Shown here in pieces: positions 11,590 to 23,262 of a stretch of 64,000 bases of DNA. The DNA lies in NCBI GenBank assembly GCA_050084515.1, contig CM114272.1, positions 12,648,001 to 12,712,000 of the forward strand, written 5' to 3'. Each line of letters begins with the position of its first letter. The stretch's first letter is position 1. The DNA comes from Blasia pusilla. Its lineage: Eukaryota; Marchantiophyta; Marchantiopsida; Blasiales. The translations under genes and the position numbers were made by a program. The notes below the pieces were generated by a model, which saw only the letters and a list, made by a program, of their open reading frames with translations, did no database searches and was not told the origin of the DNA.

Positions 11590-13403
11590 CGCTGCACAGC
11601 AACCACGTCCCGTTTCCCTCCGATCAAGGTCGACTATTCTCACAGATTCAACTCCAGGACCTTCTCTTCCCACGTACTCGATCGGGACAGAAGTTACCTT
11701 CGATCACGTGAACTCGAATCCTTCCCCCTCGTACTCCACTGATTGTTGCACAGATCCCCCCGGAGTCACTTCGGGCGATTTTCTGAGATGGATCTTTCGG
11801 AGCCCTCCCTCGTCCGCATGCACAAAGGTAGCTTGCGCTCGTTTCCGGACCGATCACAGACGTCGAGTCCAGTCACGACAGAGGGGATGTCGCTGCATGT
11901 CATCTGCAAGGGATGCAACAAGAAGAGGGGGGGGGCTACGATCAGATGAACTTCCCGATCCCCAAGCCGGGAACTTATACGCGCTACCCGGCGACCGCAC
12001 CGATCATCGGCGACCACTGCGACTCCCCTCTGTACGGCAGGTCTCTTGCTGGGATTCGCGGAAGCGGGCTCATCCCGGGTCACCGGCTGACCCCGGTCCC
12101 ACGTACGGGATCGGAACATCCTTGTTGACTGACGTACACTCTGAACTAACTAACGACGAAGCCTGGGAATTTGGGAAGCGATGACAAATTTGGGTCATCG
12201 CACGGTCCCACGCGGACTACAAAGCTACGCACATCATGTTATTAATCCCACTAATTTCCATGGGATCGTCCGGTTTGGAAATCTATATTATAATGGGAAA
12301 TAAGGGAAAAAAAATGTAGTACTTTTAGATTTTGTCTTATTAAATTTGTTCCTGTTAAATGGGCAGAGATAATAATTGAGTGGATGGAGAAAATAAAATT
12401 TATTAACAAAATAGTTAAACAGTAAGAGGAAATAGTAATAGGCTTCAATTTTATCACAATTAGATTTTTATATTATATTGCTAGAGAAAATGAATTGAAT
12501 GGATGAGGAAAAAATTCTTATTAAATAAAAATATTATTCACATTAAAATTTATTTTCTTTTCTCAAAATATCAAAGATGAATTAATGTGATTAATCTAAT
12601 TTCATTAAAAATATCATTCACATTAATCTAATTAGTGGATGTTATTTCCTTGGAAGAGTGGAAGAGGAAGAGAAGCTGTTCTTTAAGCTTTTCTCGAGTT
12701 AAATTAATTATTTAAGCGAGTTGGATATTATTTTAATTTTGATTGAGGAGTAGAATTATTTTTAAAGTGAAATTTTATTACTCTTTCAAGATTTAATAAA
12801 GTGGAAATTATAATTTTACATGAAAGATATTTCTAAGTTATTAAAAAATGAATTTCGTGCATAGCAAAAGTATACTAACTAGTACTATTGTACTAATCAA
12901 CACGTGGTTACCTACAAGGGTTACTTATCGATATTGTAAATAATTTTAAATCATAAATATGTTATTTTATAATTTAATCCACTCTTCAAATTTTTAATTA
13001 AATTTTAGATTAATTTCAAAAAATTCTTTTAGTTAAGAGTATAATAGATCTTATTAGTTTGAGAGGATCTCATATAACAAAAAGAGCAATGAAAAAAAAT
13101 AAAGAGCATATTTCTCTCACAATAATTGATGTGTGTAAGCTCGAGTATAGTACAAGTAGAAATTACCTTCCATAATTAACTCTCAAAGTGTTATTTAAAA
13201 TCATTCTGAGAAACCTTTTTGGGTTAGAAGGCAAGCAATCCTCTTAAAGTCTTAAGGGCTAAGTCTCAAAAGAAGAGGTGTTTGCAAAATGAAGTGACAC
13301 TCTCCAATAATAATATAGATAATTGATAATATAGATAAAAGAGGAATGGAGAAAAAAAATGTTTAAAAAAAGTTTGCCACAATGCAGAGTGGTACAAGAA
13401 AAT
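11590..13403. other. Upstream region of the oxidase gene, then AT-rich spacer
   Basis: 11590-12240 is GC-richer and presumably includes the 5' UTR and promoter of the minus-strand oxidase gene. The plus-strand open frames there (11537-12184) overlap the gene and look like shadows. 12250-13300 is very AT-rich, with short imperfect repeats such as AATATTATTCACATTAA / AATATCATTCACATTAA (about 12527 and 12608). At 13302-13318 the minus strand reads TCTATATTATTATTGG, the same as the 5' end of the Helitron at 26573; no matching 3' end was found here. Confidence 0.5.
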
Positions 13404-14021
13404 TGCACTGCACATACACATCGTTACACAACATACATCGCTATCACTGAAAACACACACGATCCCATGCTAATTCATGGCATCCAAACAACGAGACAAG
13501 AAGTATCAAAATATTTCCAATCTCTCTCAACACGATAGCTCTCAAATGTGTGCACTCTCTCGTGTCTCTCTCAATGTCAAACCAAATACATTCTCCAAAT
13601 GAGAGGCTTGGGTTACACACACAAGGCAAGCAAGACCATAACTCCGCCGCCTCATGCCAAGAGCTTCAACAAAGAAAAAATGAGCTCTCAAATTCTCTGT
13701 CCTTGAGGTATACCCCTCCCCTCTCCCAAGCTCTCTCCATGGTAACCTATGCTCCCAAGTCACCTCCTTGGCTCTTGACCTAATGTAGGAGGTTAAAGAT
13801 CACTTACCAAAAATATAAAGCTGACCATATACTCAAAATGGTACTTCCCTAAAATAGTAAGTTCCTCAGTATGGCTCCAAATGAGCCGAAACGAAGGGGA
13901 AACCTGCTCTCTCAGGTTTCCCGGGGCCTCAACGGGTCATCCTCGACCTCCTGAGCCTATCCTCCACTACTCGCAAAGGCGCTCTACTAGATCTCATCGA
14001 TCTATCCTAAAAGACATGATA
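13404..14021 (-). repeat. 3' LTR of gypsy element A (blocks R1+R2)
   Basis: In element sense it runs from 14021 (TATCATGTCTTTTAGG; family form TGTCACGTCTTTTAGG) to 13404. About 490 bp of block R1 matches 23263-23774, 38969-39490, 49069-49550 and part of 53682-54321. The last ~125 bp (13404-13530) is block R2, with GTTGTTTGGATGCCATGA and a GT-rich run. A perfect stem-loop lies inside it at 13897-13922 (GGGAAACCTG, loop CTCTCT, CAGGTTTCCC). Confidence 0.85.
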
Positions 14022-14155
14022 ATTGTTGTGCGCATACACATCGCTACACAATATACATCGTTATCATCGAACACACATAAACACGCAACGATCCCATGCT
14101 AACTCATGGCATTCAAACAACCAGACAAGAAGTACCAAAATATCTCCAATCGCCC
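14022..14155 (-). repeat. Extra R2 block just inside the 3' LTR
   Basis: This ~130 bp repeats 13404-13530 in direct orientation, sharing the complement of ATATTTTGGTACTTCTTGTC and of ATGTATATTGTGTAGCGATG. In element sense it lies directly between a G-rich run that resembles a polypurine tract (complement of CGCCCCCCTAGTTGG, 14153-14167) and LTR block R1. It is absent from the 5' LTR region. Confidence 0.8.
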
Positions 14156-14333
14156 CCCTAGTTGGTGGTTAGGTCTCTCTAACTCCAGATAGCCATCTAT
14201 CCCTACCTACCATGACATACATCTCTCGGATGCTAAGAGCAAGAAGGCCAGGTGCTCATTTGGCCCCAACGTTAGTCGCCTTCTTTTCATCCATATCATA
14301 GACACAAGTTGGAATGTACAACTACCTACGCTA

Positions 14334-15700
14334 TGTATATCTGAGACACATCCATTGTCCCTGAAGAACCCTAGTGAGAGGTGGCGTCAAACATACCATA
14401 TGTCATCCTCTCAAACATCCATCACAAACTAGCATAGTGGTTGCACCGCGGGCAGAACCACACAACATACATCGCAAGCCTACAAGAACTACTACTAAGC
14501 TCGGGTCAACTATACCGTCAATGCTCGCAAGGTGACACGGCACACAATTACTTACATGATCCTTCCAAACCATACCATCGCATCCCTCCAATAAGAGAAC
14601 ACCTCATGGCAAAACCTCACGCACTCTCAAGATGGTATGCCCTACAGTCACATCCAACGTCATGGGTGTCGTCTGCTGCAAGTAGACATAGTCCCCTCAT
14701 GAAACCTCTGGATAGTAGGTCAATAACCACCTCCCTGTATAGTCGCATACCTCAATGTATCCCAATGGTGCGCAATCGCCAAATTCTCAAACGCCGTGGA
14801 CATCAATCTCCGAAACAATTCAACCCTTTAAGAACATGGTCACATCCATACATTAGGGTCATCAAGGTTCAATACCTCACCAACATCTCGACGAATAGAC
14901 GCAGGTAAATTGGCTCTCGGCCATAGAAAAGTAAGTACGGTGAGAATGACGCTAAGGATGCCTGCCTGCTGAATCTATATCCCATCGCCAACCACAGCAA
15001 ATGGAGGTCCCAATCTCCTAGATGACCTCTCTACAAACCATACTTGCGTAGTCCTCTCTTCACCATCTGTACAATCCGCTCCGCTAGTCCATCCGCCTCA
15101 GAATGATCTCGCGAAGAAGTACGATGGTCGATTGGTGCATGATCACACAAGGCTTGAAACTCCCCACAGAACTGTGTACCCTGGTCTGTCAACACCTCAG
15201 CTGGTGCGTTGTAATGACCCAGCACTCAATCTAGGAAGGCATACGCTACTCCCTCACTCGCTTTGTCAGGCAATCCAACCAACTTTATCCACTTCGAGAA
15301 GTGCTCAACCATCACCAACACATAACGACTATTGGATTTTTCTGGACCTTTGCGCTCCGTCAAAGGCAAAGGTCCATCAAAATCCAAACTCCATCTATAA
15401 CCTAAACCCATGATCGGAAGTGGATGCAAATGTGGAGTCGGAGTATTGAACGATGCTCGCACTCGATCACACACCATACATCTGGAAACAAGTTGCTGAA
15501 TGTCACTCGGCATGCCTCGCCACCATTACTGAATCTGGAGCAAGTTGTACGTCCGCTTCACTCCAAAATGATCCAACTCCTCGTGGGCATGACGCACCAA
15601 ACGTGCTCTCTGCAAAGGATGAGGCACTACACGCACTCTACCATCCTCCCACATTTGCAACACATGTGTCCACTCCCACCAGAACTGTCTAGCTCGCTAT
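14334..15700 (-). pseudogene. Integrase with C-terminal PHD finger (element A)
   Basis: In sense order this holds the integrase zinc-binding region (RHAHEELDHFGVKRTYNLL, then CMVCDRVRA). Next is the catalytic core: first Asp in WSLDFDGPLP, second in TDQGTQFCGEF, and the Glu region EADGLAERIVQ. After a C-terminal stretch (ILRVREVLP, WKDHVSNCVPCH) comes a PHD finger at 14471-14334: CMLC, then MLVCDGC, HMVCLTPPL and GQWMC. That gives Cys, Cys, Cys, Cys, His, Cys, Cys; the eighth ligand is changed to Tyr. A TGG-to-TGA stop at 14405-14403 removes the Trp that normally precedes the His. PHD fingers bind histone tails. Here it sits where chromoviruses carry a chromodomain, so an integration-targeting role is an inference. 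Confidence 0.8.
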
Positions 15701-16106
15701 AGGATCCGATCCCGCTCTCTAGCACCCAGTGTGCTCGCAACGCTGCCAATACGCAGGTACTCCAAGACCACTCCATCGTCGTGAAAATCTCGGCCACCTA
15801 TCGTCTCTTCACCGGCCTCTGGATCTAAGGACTCTCCATCATAACTTGCCATCGAAGTCTCACCAATCTAGCTCTCCATAGCCTACAAGCCCAAATAGAT
15901 TAACGCATGCCATCCTGGCACCAACTCCTCATCACTCTCACCATGCCAACAAGCTCCATTTGCATCTCGCTGACTCAAGCATGGGTTACGGCTCAAACCA
16001 TCTGCATCTTGGTTTAGCGTCCCAGGTCTATGCACCACCTAGAAGTCATACTCCTGCAACAAAAGAGACCATCTTGCAAGCTTCCTTGTAAGCTTGTCGG
16101 ACTCCA

Positions 16107-17400
16107 TCAACCACTTAAATGGCGATGATCAGTAATGATGATAAAGGGATTGCCGAATAGATAGCATCTGAAATGTGCAAGAGCCCACACTACAGCCAAG
16201 CACTCACCCTCGTACGAGCTATACTTTGCCTCTGCAGCATTGTTCAAGCAACTAGCATAAGCCACCACAAACTCTCTACCATTATCGTCATGTTGGGTGA
16301 GCAAGGCTCCAAGCCCCAACATGCCCCAATCGGTATGCAATTGGAAAGGACGCCCCCTGATCGGTCTCCTCAATATGGGCGCGGACGTCAATCTATCCTT
16401 GAGCATCTGAAATGCTCTCTCCTGCTCATCCCCCCAGTGCCACTCTTGATCCACCTTAGTCAGCAAGGTCAACGGCTTTGCAATCGAGCTAAAACCCTTG
16501 AAATACCGTCGATAGAAGTTAGCCAATCCCATGAATGATCAAATTTGACTCACATCTATAAGGCATGGAATGTGTGAAATAGCCTCTACCTTTGTCTGCT
16601 GCACATCAAGGCCACCTAGATATATTGTATGACCCAAGTCCTTAATCTGGTCGTAGAAGAACTTGCACTTGCCTGGATGTAGCTTCAACCCATGTAGTTG
16701 CAATCATCGAAACACCTCCTCTAGATGTCGCTCATGCTCCTCAACTGTAGCACTAAAGACTACAATGTCATCAATATAACACCTAGCAAAATCCAGACCT
16801 ACCAAGATCCTATCCATGACCCTCTGAAACTCAGTCGGGGTGTTCTTTAACCCAAATGGTAAGAACCGCCACTGGTACAAGCAATCCTTCCCGTGAGGAT
16901 CGATGCCCCAAAATGTCGTCTTCTGCCTGTGCTCCAATCTAATAGGCAGTTGATGGTATCCGGCTCGAAGATCTAACAAACTGAAGACCTTTGCATGCCC
17001 AATACCATCAAAGATCTCCTCACGAGTGGTCATGGCATACCTATCAGACATTGTCTGCCGATTGATAGGTCGGTAATCTCCACACATCCGCCTATCCGTC
17101 CAATTGCCATGTACATCTTTGTTGGCGGGCATGACAGTGGCAGATGCATACTCTCCATGCGACATCTCCACTAGTCTTGCTCCAACCAAGTCTTGGCTCC
17201 TACTCTGAATCAGAGCCCTCTCCATGTCACTGTACCTGTAGGATCATCGGAAGATCGGCATGTCACTCGACAACTCAATGCGGATCCCTGGGCCCTTCAG
17301 CATACCCAAATCATGCATACTAAATGCAAAATAGGTCCTATAACTCCTAAGGAACTTGTGTATCCGGCATCGCTCTCCTCTTGTCAACTTAGGGCCCATA
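16107..17400 (-). pseudogene. Reverse transcriptase - RNase H (element A)
   Basis: The frame 17225-16704 is open and carries the RT palm: MCGDYRPINRQ, SLLDLRAGYHQLPI, FLPFGLKNTPTEFQRVMD and the catalytic CYIDDIVVFS. The connection LKLHPGKCKFFYDQI leads to ANFYRRYFKGFSSIAKPL and RNase H (16532-16107: FQLHTDWGMLGLGALLTQ, YSSYEGECLAVVWAL). The catalytic residues seen are intact in these blocks. Stops and frameshifts separate them, and the N-terminal link to the methyltransferase region is broken. This is one of the better preserved parts of the element. Confidence 0.88.
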
Positions 17401-17724
17401 TGTGGCTCCCAAGTCTCCATCGTGGCTACGGTAGGACTCTTGAAGCAGGTGTCAGTGGTTGCTATGGTGCAACCCTATCTCGGACAACAAAACTTGACTA
17501 TTCCCTTGCAGCCAACTGCAAAATTGGATCTCCATGTGCAATATCGGGAACCACGCTCGATGATGTGGATACCATCTCCTAGCATACCTGCAAAAATCCC
17601 AAGAAGTCCAAGGGTGTCTCTCCCGATCACCCTGGGTGTGTCGATCTTCTCGGGTCTCGCCCCCAGCCACTGCCTCAACCGTCTCGGTAGGCATGGGGCT
17701 CACCAACGCAACTGTTGTGATCTG

Positions 17725-18770
17725 TCACATCCTCAAACAACGTTGCTCAACTACTCCTAAGCTAAATATCCATGTCAAGCGGTTCAGGTCCATCACCTCA
17801 CCCAAGACATCATGTCGTGATGCCTCTAATAGTGACGGTACTGTCGTCACTCCTGTGGGGAATCCCATCGCTCGCTCTTGCTCATCAGCGTTGGGTTCCA
17901 CCAACCTCTGTACCTGGTCATCCCAAACCAACCCAGGTCCAGCCTCCTTGAATGCATAGGAAGGGAGAAAACCCACCAATGTGGAAAAGGTTGCCCGTGG
18001 CATGCCGATCCCGTTGACCACACTCAACAGCGGTCAATCATCGTGCCTTACTGCCTGTGATCAATGGCCCGGATCCAATATAGAATCCACCAAAAAATCG
18101 GAGGGGCGCTCCACTCTTGCATATGCCCTCTGCAACACCTCGTGTGGTACCAAGTTGATCCACCGAAGACGCGAACGATGTGCTTGTGAATCCACACTCG
18201 CCGCATCCAACAAAACTTCCCGGCCGATCCATGCGCGCACCTGACGTGCATTCGTCACCACACGGGACCTACAATCGTCCAAAATTGGTACATTCTCTAG
18301 AATCTATGCTGGAGGACAAAATTGATGCTCCTGCAAGTGTTGCAAGATCGCATCATCTCCAAAAATAACCTGGACCAAGAGTCAACTAATCCTCTACCCC
18401 GTCCAACACTCGACTGGCCCTAACATCGTCAACCAGCAATAACCAAGTCCATGGTTCCCTACCCGCTCCAAGTCCTACGCCCCCAACAATAAAATGTCCC
18501 TCGATAGGGAACTCTAGTAACCCTGAATGGCGGATGCATACACGAAGTCGGGAAAACGGAGGCGTACCTACGCCACATGGTGAAGTGAAGCGCACCTCGC
18601 AACATCATCAATCTCCACATATAGAAATTGTTGCACGCGCACTCCAGCCTGCAAAACATCAGCTTACCCAATGTTGATCCCTCCAAAGAGATCCAACACC
18701 CGAATACCCTCCTCTTGGATGCACCACACAATCAAGGTGGTGTCCAAAGGGGTCATAGCAGCACTCCTGG
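17725..18770 (-). pseudogene. DNMT3-like cytosine-5 DNA methyltransferase domain (element A)
   Basis: Lies between protease and RT on the element's strand. In sense order it shows motif I, VLDLFGGI (about 18695, AdoMet binding). Motif IV at about 18440 is degraded: GGT TGA CGA TGT TAG keeps the catalytic Cys codon of the WPCQ motif while its neighbours have become stops. Motif VI is ILENV (about 18300), motif VIII is SQAHRSRLRWINL, motif IX is ERAMGFPTG, and motif X is VLGEVMDLNRLTWIFSLG. The order is standard, unlike plant DRM enzymes, which are circularly permuted. Spacing and the ER..GFP block fit DNMT3 best. Such enzymes put 5-methylcytosine on DNA. 17725-18282 is nearly free of stops, and the first half carries several. 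Bacterial or CMT/DNMT1 origin is less likely but not excluded. Confidence 0.85.
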
Positions 18771-19099
18771 CTACCTAAGGTTCTTCTGACCCGTCACACT
18801 CTGGTGCAAACGTCGCGCTCCACACGGTCTGCACATGCTCAGTGGCTAAGCCTCGGAGCTCCTCAGTCAAGCCCCAAAGCGGAACCTCTTCTCTACGGAC
18901 TGATGCAGCTACCATGACACTCCTCTCCATACAAATGTCAAGAGCGGGAGTATCCTCTGCATGGACATGTGCCTCAATCAAATCACTAGGCTAAATGATG
19001 GCGCTGCTAAATGCTGCTAAGGTCGCCATCTCTCTTGGCCGTCACTACACCTATGAATCAAATGGATAATGAGCTAAGGCGCCCATCACCTTACTGCCA

Positions 19100-19800
19100 T
19101 ATTGGTCTATAGGATGCTAACTCCTCCCAATAATCTAGGGAAAACCCCATTGGGTATAACACTGCTCCACCGACCAAGACCTCGTAGGACTCTGCAACAG
19201 TCACTATCGCCTTGGCTCGCACCACAGACTCATCTGTAGGATGTCCCGGGAGAATCTCACCACGACCTCCTATCGGATGATATACTGTGTGGTACTCACT
19301 CCATCCAAGGATATCTATATTCAGAATGGACAACGCTCCACATCGGCTCTTGTCAAGCCTAATCCTCTGAATGACGCTTTCCCCAACATCAAGGGTTGGG
19401 CTCTTGAATCCAACAAGACGCGCTGCAGACTAAAAGCTCTACCTCCGAGACTCACCAATTGGAAGACCTCTCCCCAGTTATCCAGCAACACAACACCAGG
19501 AGAAGCCATGGCACGCTCTATCGCGGGTCTAGCCGGCATCTCCGCTATCCTAGCAACCGCAGCCTGCCATGAATCTAACATGGACGGCCCGAGCATCCGC
19601 TCCAAGGGCAGGTCCATCACCTCCTCTGCAATCACCTTTGAACATGATGCAGGAACTCCAACTCCACGCTCACATAGAGTAGCGGCCAGCCAAAAAACCT
19701 CGACGGACGTACCTCCCAACGTCATAACATGAGAAGCAGTAAAAAGTAGAGCATCGTACACCATCGTGGTCACCCACAACATCTTACTCGACACATACTC
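19100..19800 (-). pseudogene. Retropepsin-like protease region (element A)
   Basis: Open from 19794 to 19321. The active-site region reads VLLDSRAQPLMLGKASF at about 19415-19365, where the catalytic DSG has become DSR. Copy B has intact DSGAQ. The flap and C-terminal text (ESYEVLVGGAVLYPMGFSLDYWEE) follows at 19190-19130 after a frame change. The protease lies in the same frame as, and directly upstream of, the methyltransferase region in the better copy B. Confidence 0.75.
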
Positions 19801-20096
19801 CTCCTAAGCATCAGCAATAGGAGTCATTGCACTTGCTTCTCCCATCGTCCTCTGTGCTTGCACACCAATAACATCACCAAATCTTTGGGAACTCTGATCA
19901 TGATCCATCGATGGGATCATCATCGCCTCAAACAACATGAAAGATTGAGAAAGCCTCGTCTGTTTCTTGGCTTCCCCTTGTTGTGGATCTAACTCTGCGG
20001 TTTCTCCAAGCATCAAAACTACGGCGGCCTCCATCTGGGCAACCCCGCACATCCAACCAAGATCCTCCATATCTCTAGCTGCTCCATATGATGTCA

Positions 20097-20160
20097 ATGC
20101 CACGGATCTAGCATCGGGTAACCTCAATGCCACGGATCTGGCATCGGGTAACCTCAATGC
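20097..20160 (-). repeat. 30-bp tandem duplication in the gag-protease region of A
   Basis: The unit containing GCATCGGGTAACCTCAATGC occurs twice in tandem with one mismatch, giving a repeated ten-residue block LRLPDARSVA in frame. Element B has a single copy here. Confidence 0.85.
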
Positions 20161-20369
20161 CATCTGAGCAGCCATCCCAGCCTCACGCCTGGCATCTCCC
20201 TCGATGCATCTAGGTGGTGGAACTCTACCTCCTCCACGGGCAGCTCCACCACCCTATCGGGCAACTCCAGCTCCTCGTCCCCCAACGGGACCACCTAGTG
20301 CACGTCCTCTAGACCCATCTGAACCAGCAACTCGCTCTAGAGAGTGCCCTCTGGGGCCCTTGGTCCGAG

Positions 20370-21649
20370 CGTAACTCAGGGTGTAAACTAAAACACATGG
20401 CATGTGTGTGACCATACCTCTGAAAATAATCACAATGATAACCTCTTGGTACAACACCATCTCCTCCTCCATATTGAGGCACATGTCCATGGCCCTTACG
20501 AGTGCAATCGCACTGATGATGGGCTCCACCACATGACCAACAAGTAATCGTAGGCGGTTGCTGCTGAGCCGCATATGAAGGTGCGGGTCTCTGTTGCAGG
20601 GCCTCCCGGTATCCTCCCTACGCTCGCGGTGCCACAATCGACCTATCTCGGAGTCCACATTGTTGCACTGGTGGTGCAAGAAATCGTGACTGCTCTCGCC
20701 CACAATCCATGGGTGCTACACTCTCCTCCGCCATGTTGCGCTTAATGTTCTAGACGGTCCTAAGAACATCTCTCAACGTAGGGGAGATGTTCATAAGAAG
20801 CACCCCCTCTTGCACCCATGTCCGCAGGATTCGATCCAGCATCGCGTACCATGATTGGATAGCCTGAGCTTCTATCATCCCCTGAGTGACGTTGATCAAC
20901 CGGTGCAAGCGAGTGTAAGCCTCACGCAAACTCTCACCCGGTCGCCTCTGGAAGTCATGGATGCTCCACAAGTTCTCCGTCCGTACCTCCTAGTAGCTCG
21001 CCCTCAACTCAGCAAAGAACTAAATCACGGGGTTGAACCTGGGACGAACCCCACTAGACGGTGCAACTGCTCCAATGCGAGTGACCCCTCCTAAAACATC
21101 ACTAGTGGAAGAGGAAGTAGCCTCTCTTGACTCCTCCTACTCATCTAGGAACGGCTCCGTCCATGACACATAGTGTGGGTCATAGTAGAGTCACCATGCC
21201 TCAATTTCCTAGGCATATCTGTGGGAGAACTCATGGTAATCGTCCATGGGTGCCCCCTCTAAATGCTCGAACATACCTTTCCATGCTATAAACGGGTTGA
21301 ACTCTCTAGAGTTCCTAGCCTGTTGTGAGTCACACCAACTCTTAAACTCCGCAATAAAGTCATGTAGCTCTATAGTGCCTCCAGCACCCCAAAACCTACG
21401 CGGTCCTCTACCTCGGTCGTCCATCTCGTACGCCCAACTGGTAGGAACACTCAATGTATATGGTGGATCACTAACACACTCTTCTACACACTCCCCCTCA
21501 TCTGAAGATGACACAGAAGGAGATTGAGGTGGTCTCTCACGTGGAGATCCTCGAAACCTTTCACCACTTCGGGTAAACCCTCCAGAGCTACTCTCAAGTC
21601 CACTACCTCGCCTCTCAAAATCCCGAAAAGACGCCATGATGGCCCTCAT
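20370..21649 (-). pseudogene. Gag with two zinc knuckles (element A)
   Basis: Starts at the ATG at 21649 (MRAIMASFRDFERRG; the second ATG may be the real start). The gag body has a conserved IELHDFIAEFKSWCDSQQ block, then the SLREAYTRLHRLINVTQGM block typical of gypsy gag. Near the C terminus are two CCHC knuckles: CWSCGGAHHQCDC, intact, and CDYFQRYGHTHAMC, second Cys changed to Phe. In-frame stops at several points split it. Gag packages element RNA into cytoplasmic particles. Confidence 0.8.
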
Positions 21650-21714
21650 GCCCCTCTCACACGATCACTCTTAATCTTGAAAGTAATCCCTAAATCACTC
21701 AAACTCAACATGCG

Positions 21715-23262
21715 GCACTCAATCTACACTCTCTCACTAAGACGTGTGCAGTGCGGCAACAAGCAGCGTGGTGCGGCAAATCAACTGATCTATCGTCTCA
21801 TCGACAAACCATCCTCAACTCTGGACATCCCACAAAGGTCTATGTCCCCTAAACCCATACATCATCGATCCTCTGAGCATCAGCACAAAACCCAATATCC
21901 AAATAACTTCCCAATACCCGGAAATCCCTCACACGTGTAGGGTAAGAGACCAGAATGGATAACTTGACAATAATGTCGATGTCGCTCCTCAGCAACTGCA
22001 AATCTCAACCCCAACTCGGTTGTGAAGACAACTCCTCCAATCAGCAAGTCATACTCCTCTCGTACTGACGCTGCTCAAACCTCCTCGATGTGCGGTGGAA
22101 GTCCAGCAGTCCGGTGCAGCATTGGCGGCACGGAACGGCTACAAACGGCACGCCACTCGGGAATGAGGTGCGGCACTCGGCGGCATACCCTCCTCAATCA
22201 ACAATTCACACACTCTGCTCCTTAGTGAATGAGCCGCTCTTCAATCGAGACGGTGCGGTGCGGCCACGAGTGGCACAATGCGGAAATGGCGGTGCGTTGC
22301 AACTACAGGTGTCACGGCACGAGACTCGATCGTCGTCGAGCGGCTACCAATCACAACATAGCAGCATGAAATGAAAACTCAAACACCATAACCCGAGGTC
22401 ACCTGCCATCACTGGTTGATGACAAAATTGCGATGCCGGTGGCGGCCAAAATAAAGAAGGTGGTGGGGGCGCAAATCAGAGAATCAACGGTGGTCATGGA
22501 AGACTCTCCACTCCGTAATGGCAGCAATGGCAGCCAAGGGTAGACAACAGCCGAACGTGGCTCTCAGCAGCGCTAGGCGGCGGCGGCGGCGACAGTTGCC
22601 GATGGTGGACATTGGACCATTGATAGTGACGGTGGACCGTTGATATTGTATTTTGACCGTCGATGGTGACGGTTGACGGCGACGGCCGCCGCCGGCACGA
22701 CGGCTGGTTTAGGGTTTGAACAATTTAACCCTAAAAATCTCCTAGCAATGGCAATTTTGCAAGATTGACCATAACTTTTTGCTCACAGCTCCAAATTGCG
22801 CACCATCTATTGCACAGCGTGCACAGCTTCACGATCTATAACAACATTGAAAAATATTTACAATCAGACATTCTTGTCAAAATAGAGAAGGATTGTTGTA
22901 AAGCCTAATGTCTCTTTCTCCTACACAAAATTTGGTAGCACTTTTGGGCTGATTTCTCCCAACGAAAATGTAAAACCTATGAAAACACAAATCAACAAGA
23001 TACATGGTGCTTTTGAGAGCATTGGCATGGGGAAATTTTCCCCCATACTCAATCCCTATTAAAAATTGGGCAGCGCTTCCGTGCGCCACTCTTCCATGCG
23101 AAAAATCGGCAAAGGAAACATCAAAAATGAGCGGCTCCGGCTCCGGTGAGCACTCCCATGAACCACTGAACGGGGAATACGATCCCCAACCTTCAAAACG
23201 AGCAAGTGACTAGAGAGCTCCCCCATGAAGCTCACTCACTCATCTGATTCTCTATTTGTAAA
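21715..23262 (-). other. Long GC-rich leader of element A
   Basis: Untranslated leader between the 5' LTR and gag. It contains many TGCGGCA / TGCCGCA words (21715-22330), a GGC triplet run (22573-22592) and imperfect GACGGT-type repeats (22600-22700). About 750 bp (roughly 22380-23130) has no counterpart in element B and contains most of the GGC and GACGGT repeats. A short conserved block, GCTATGTTGTGATTGGTAGCCGC, in both elements may hold the primer-binding site. Confidence 0.6.

Noticed and set aside
11537-12184. A 215-codon plus-strand open frame over the 5' end of the oxidase gene
   Set aside because: It overlaps the oxidase coding region antisense, has no recognisable domain, and its length follows from the GC-rich sequence.
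17725-18770. Reading the methyltransferase as a DRM-type or as a host gene interrupted by a transposon
   Set aside because: Motif order is not permuted, and the domain sits at the same place, strand and frame context in two separate copies of the element.
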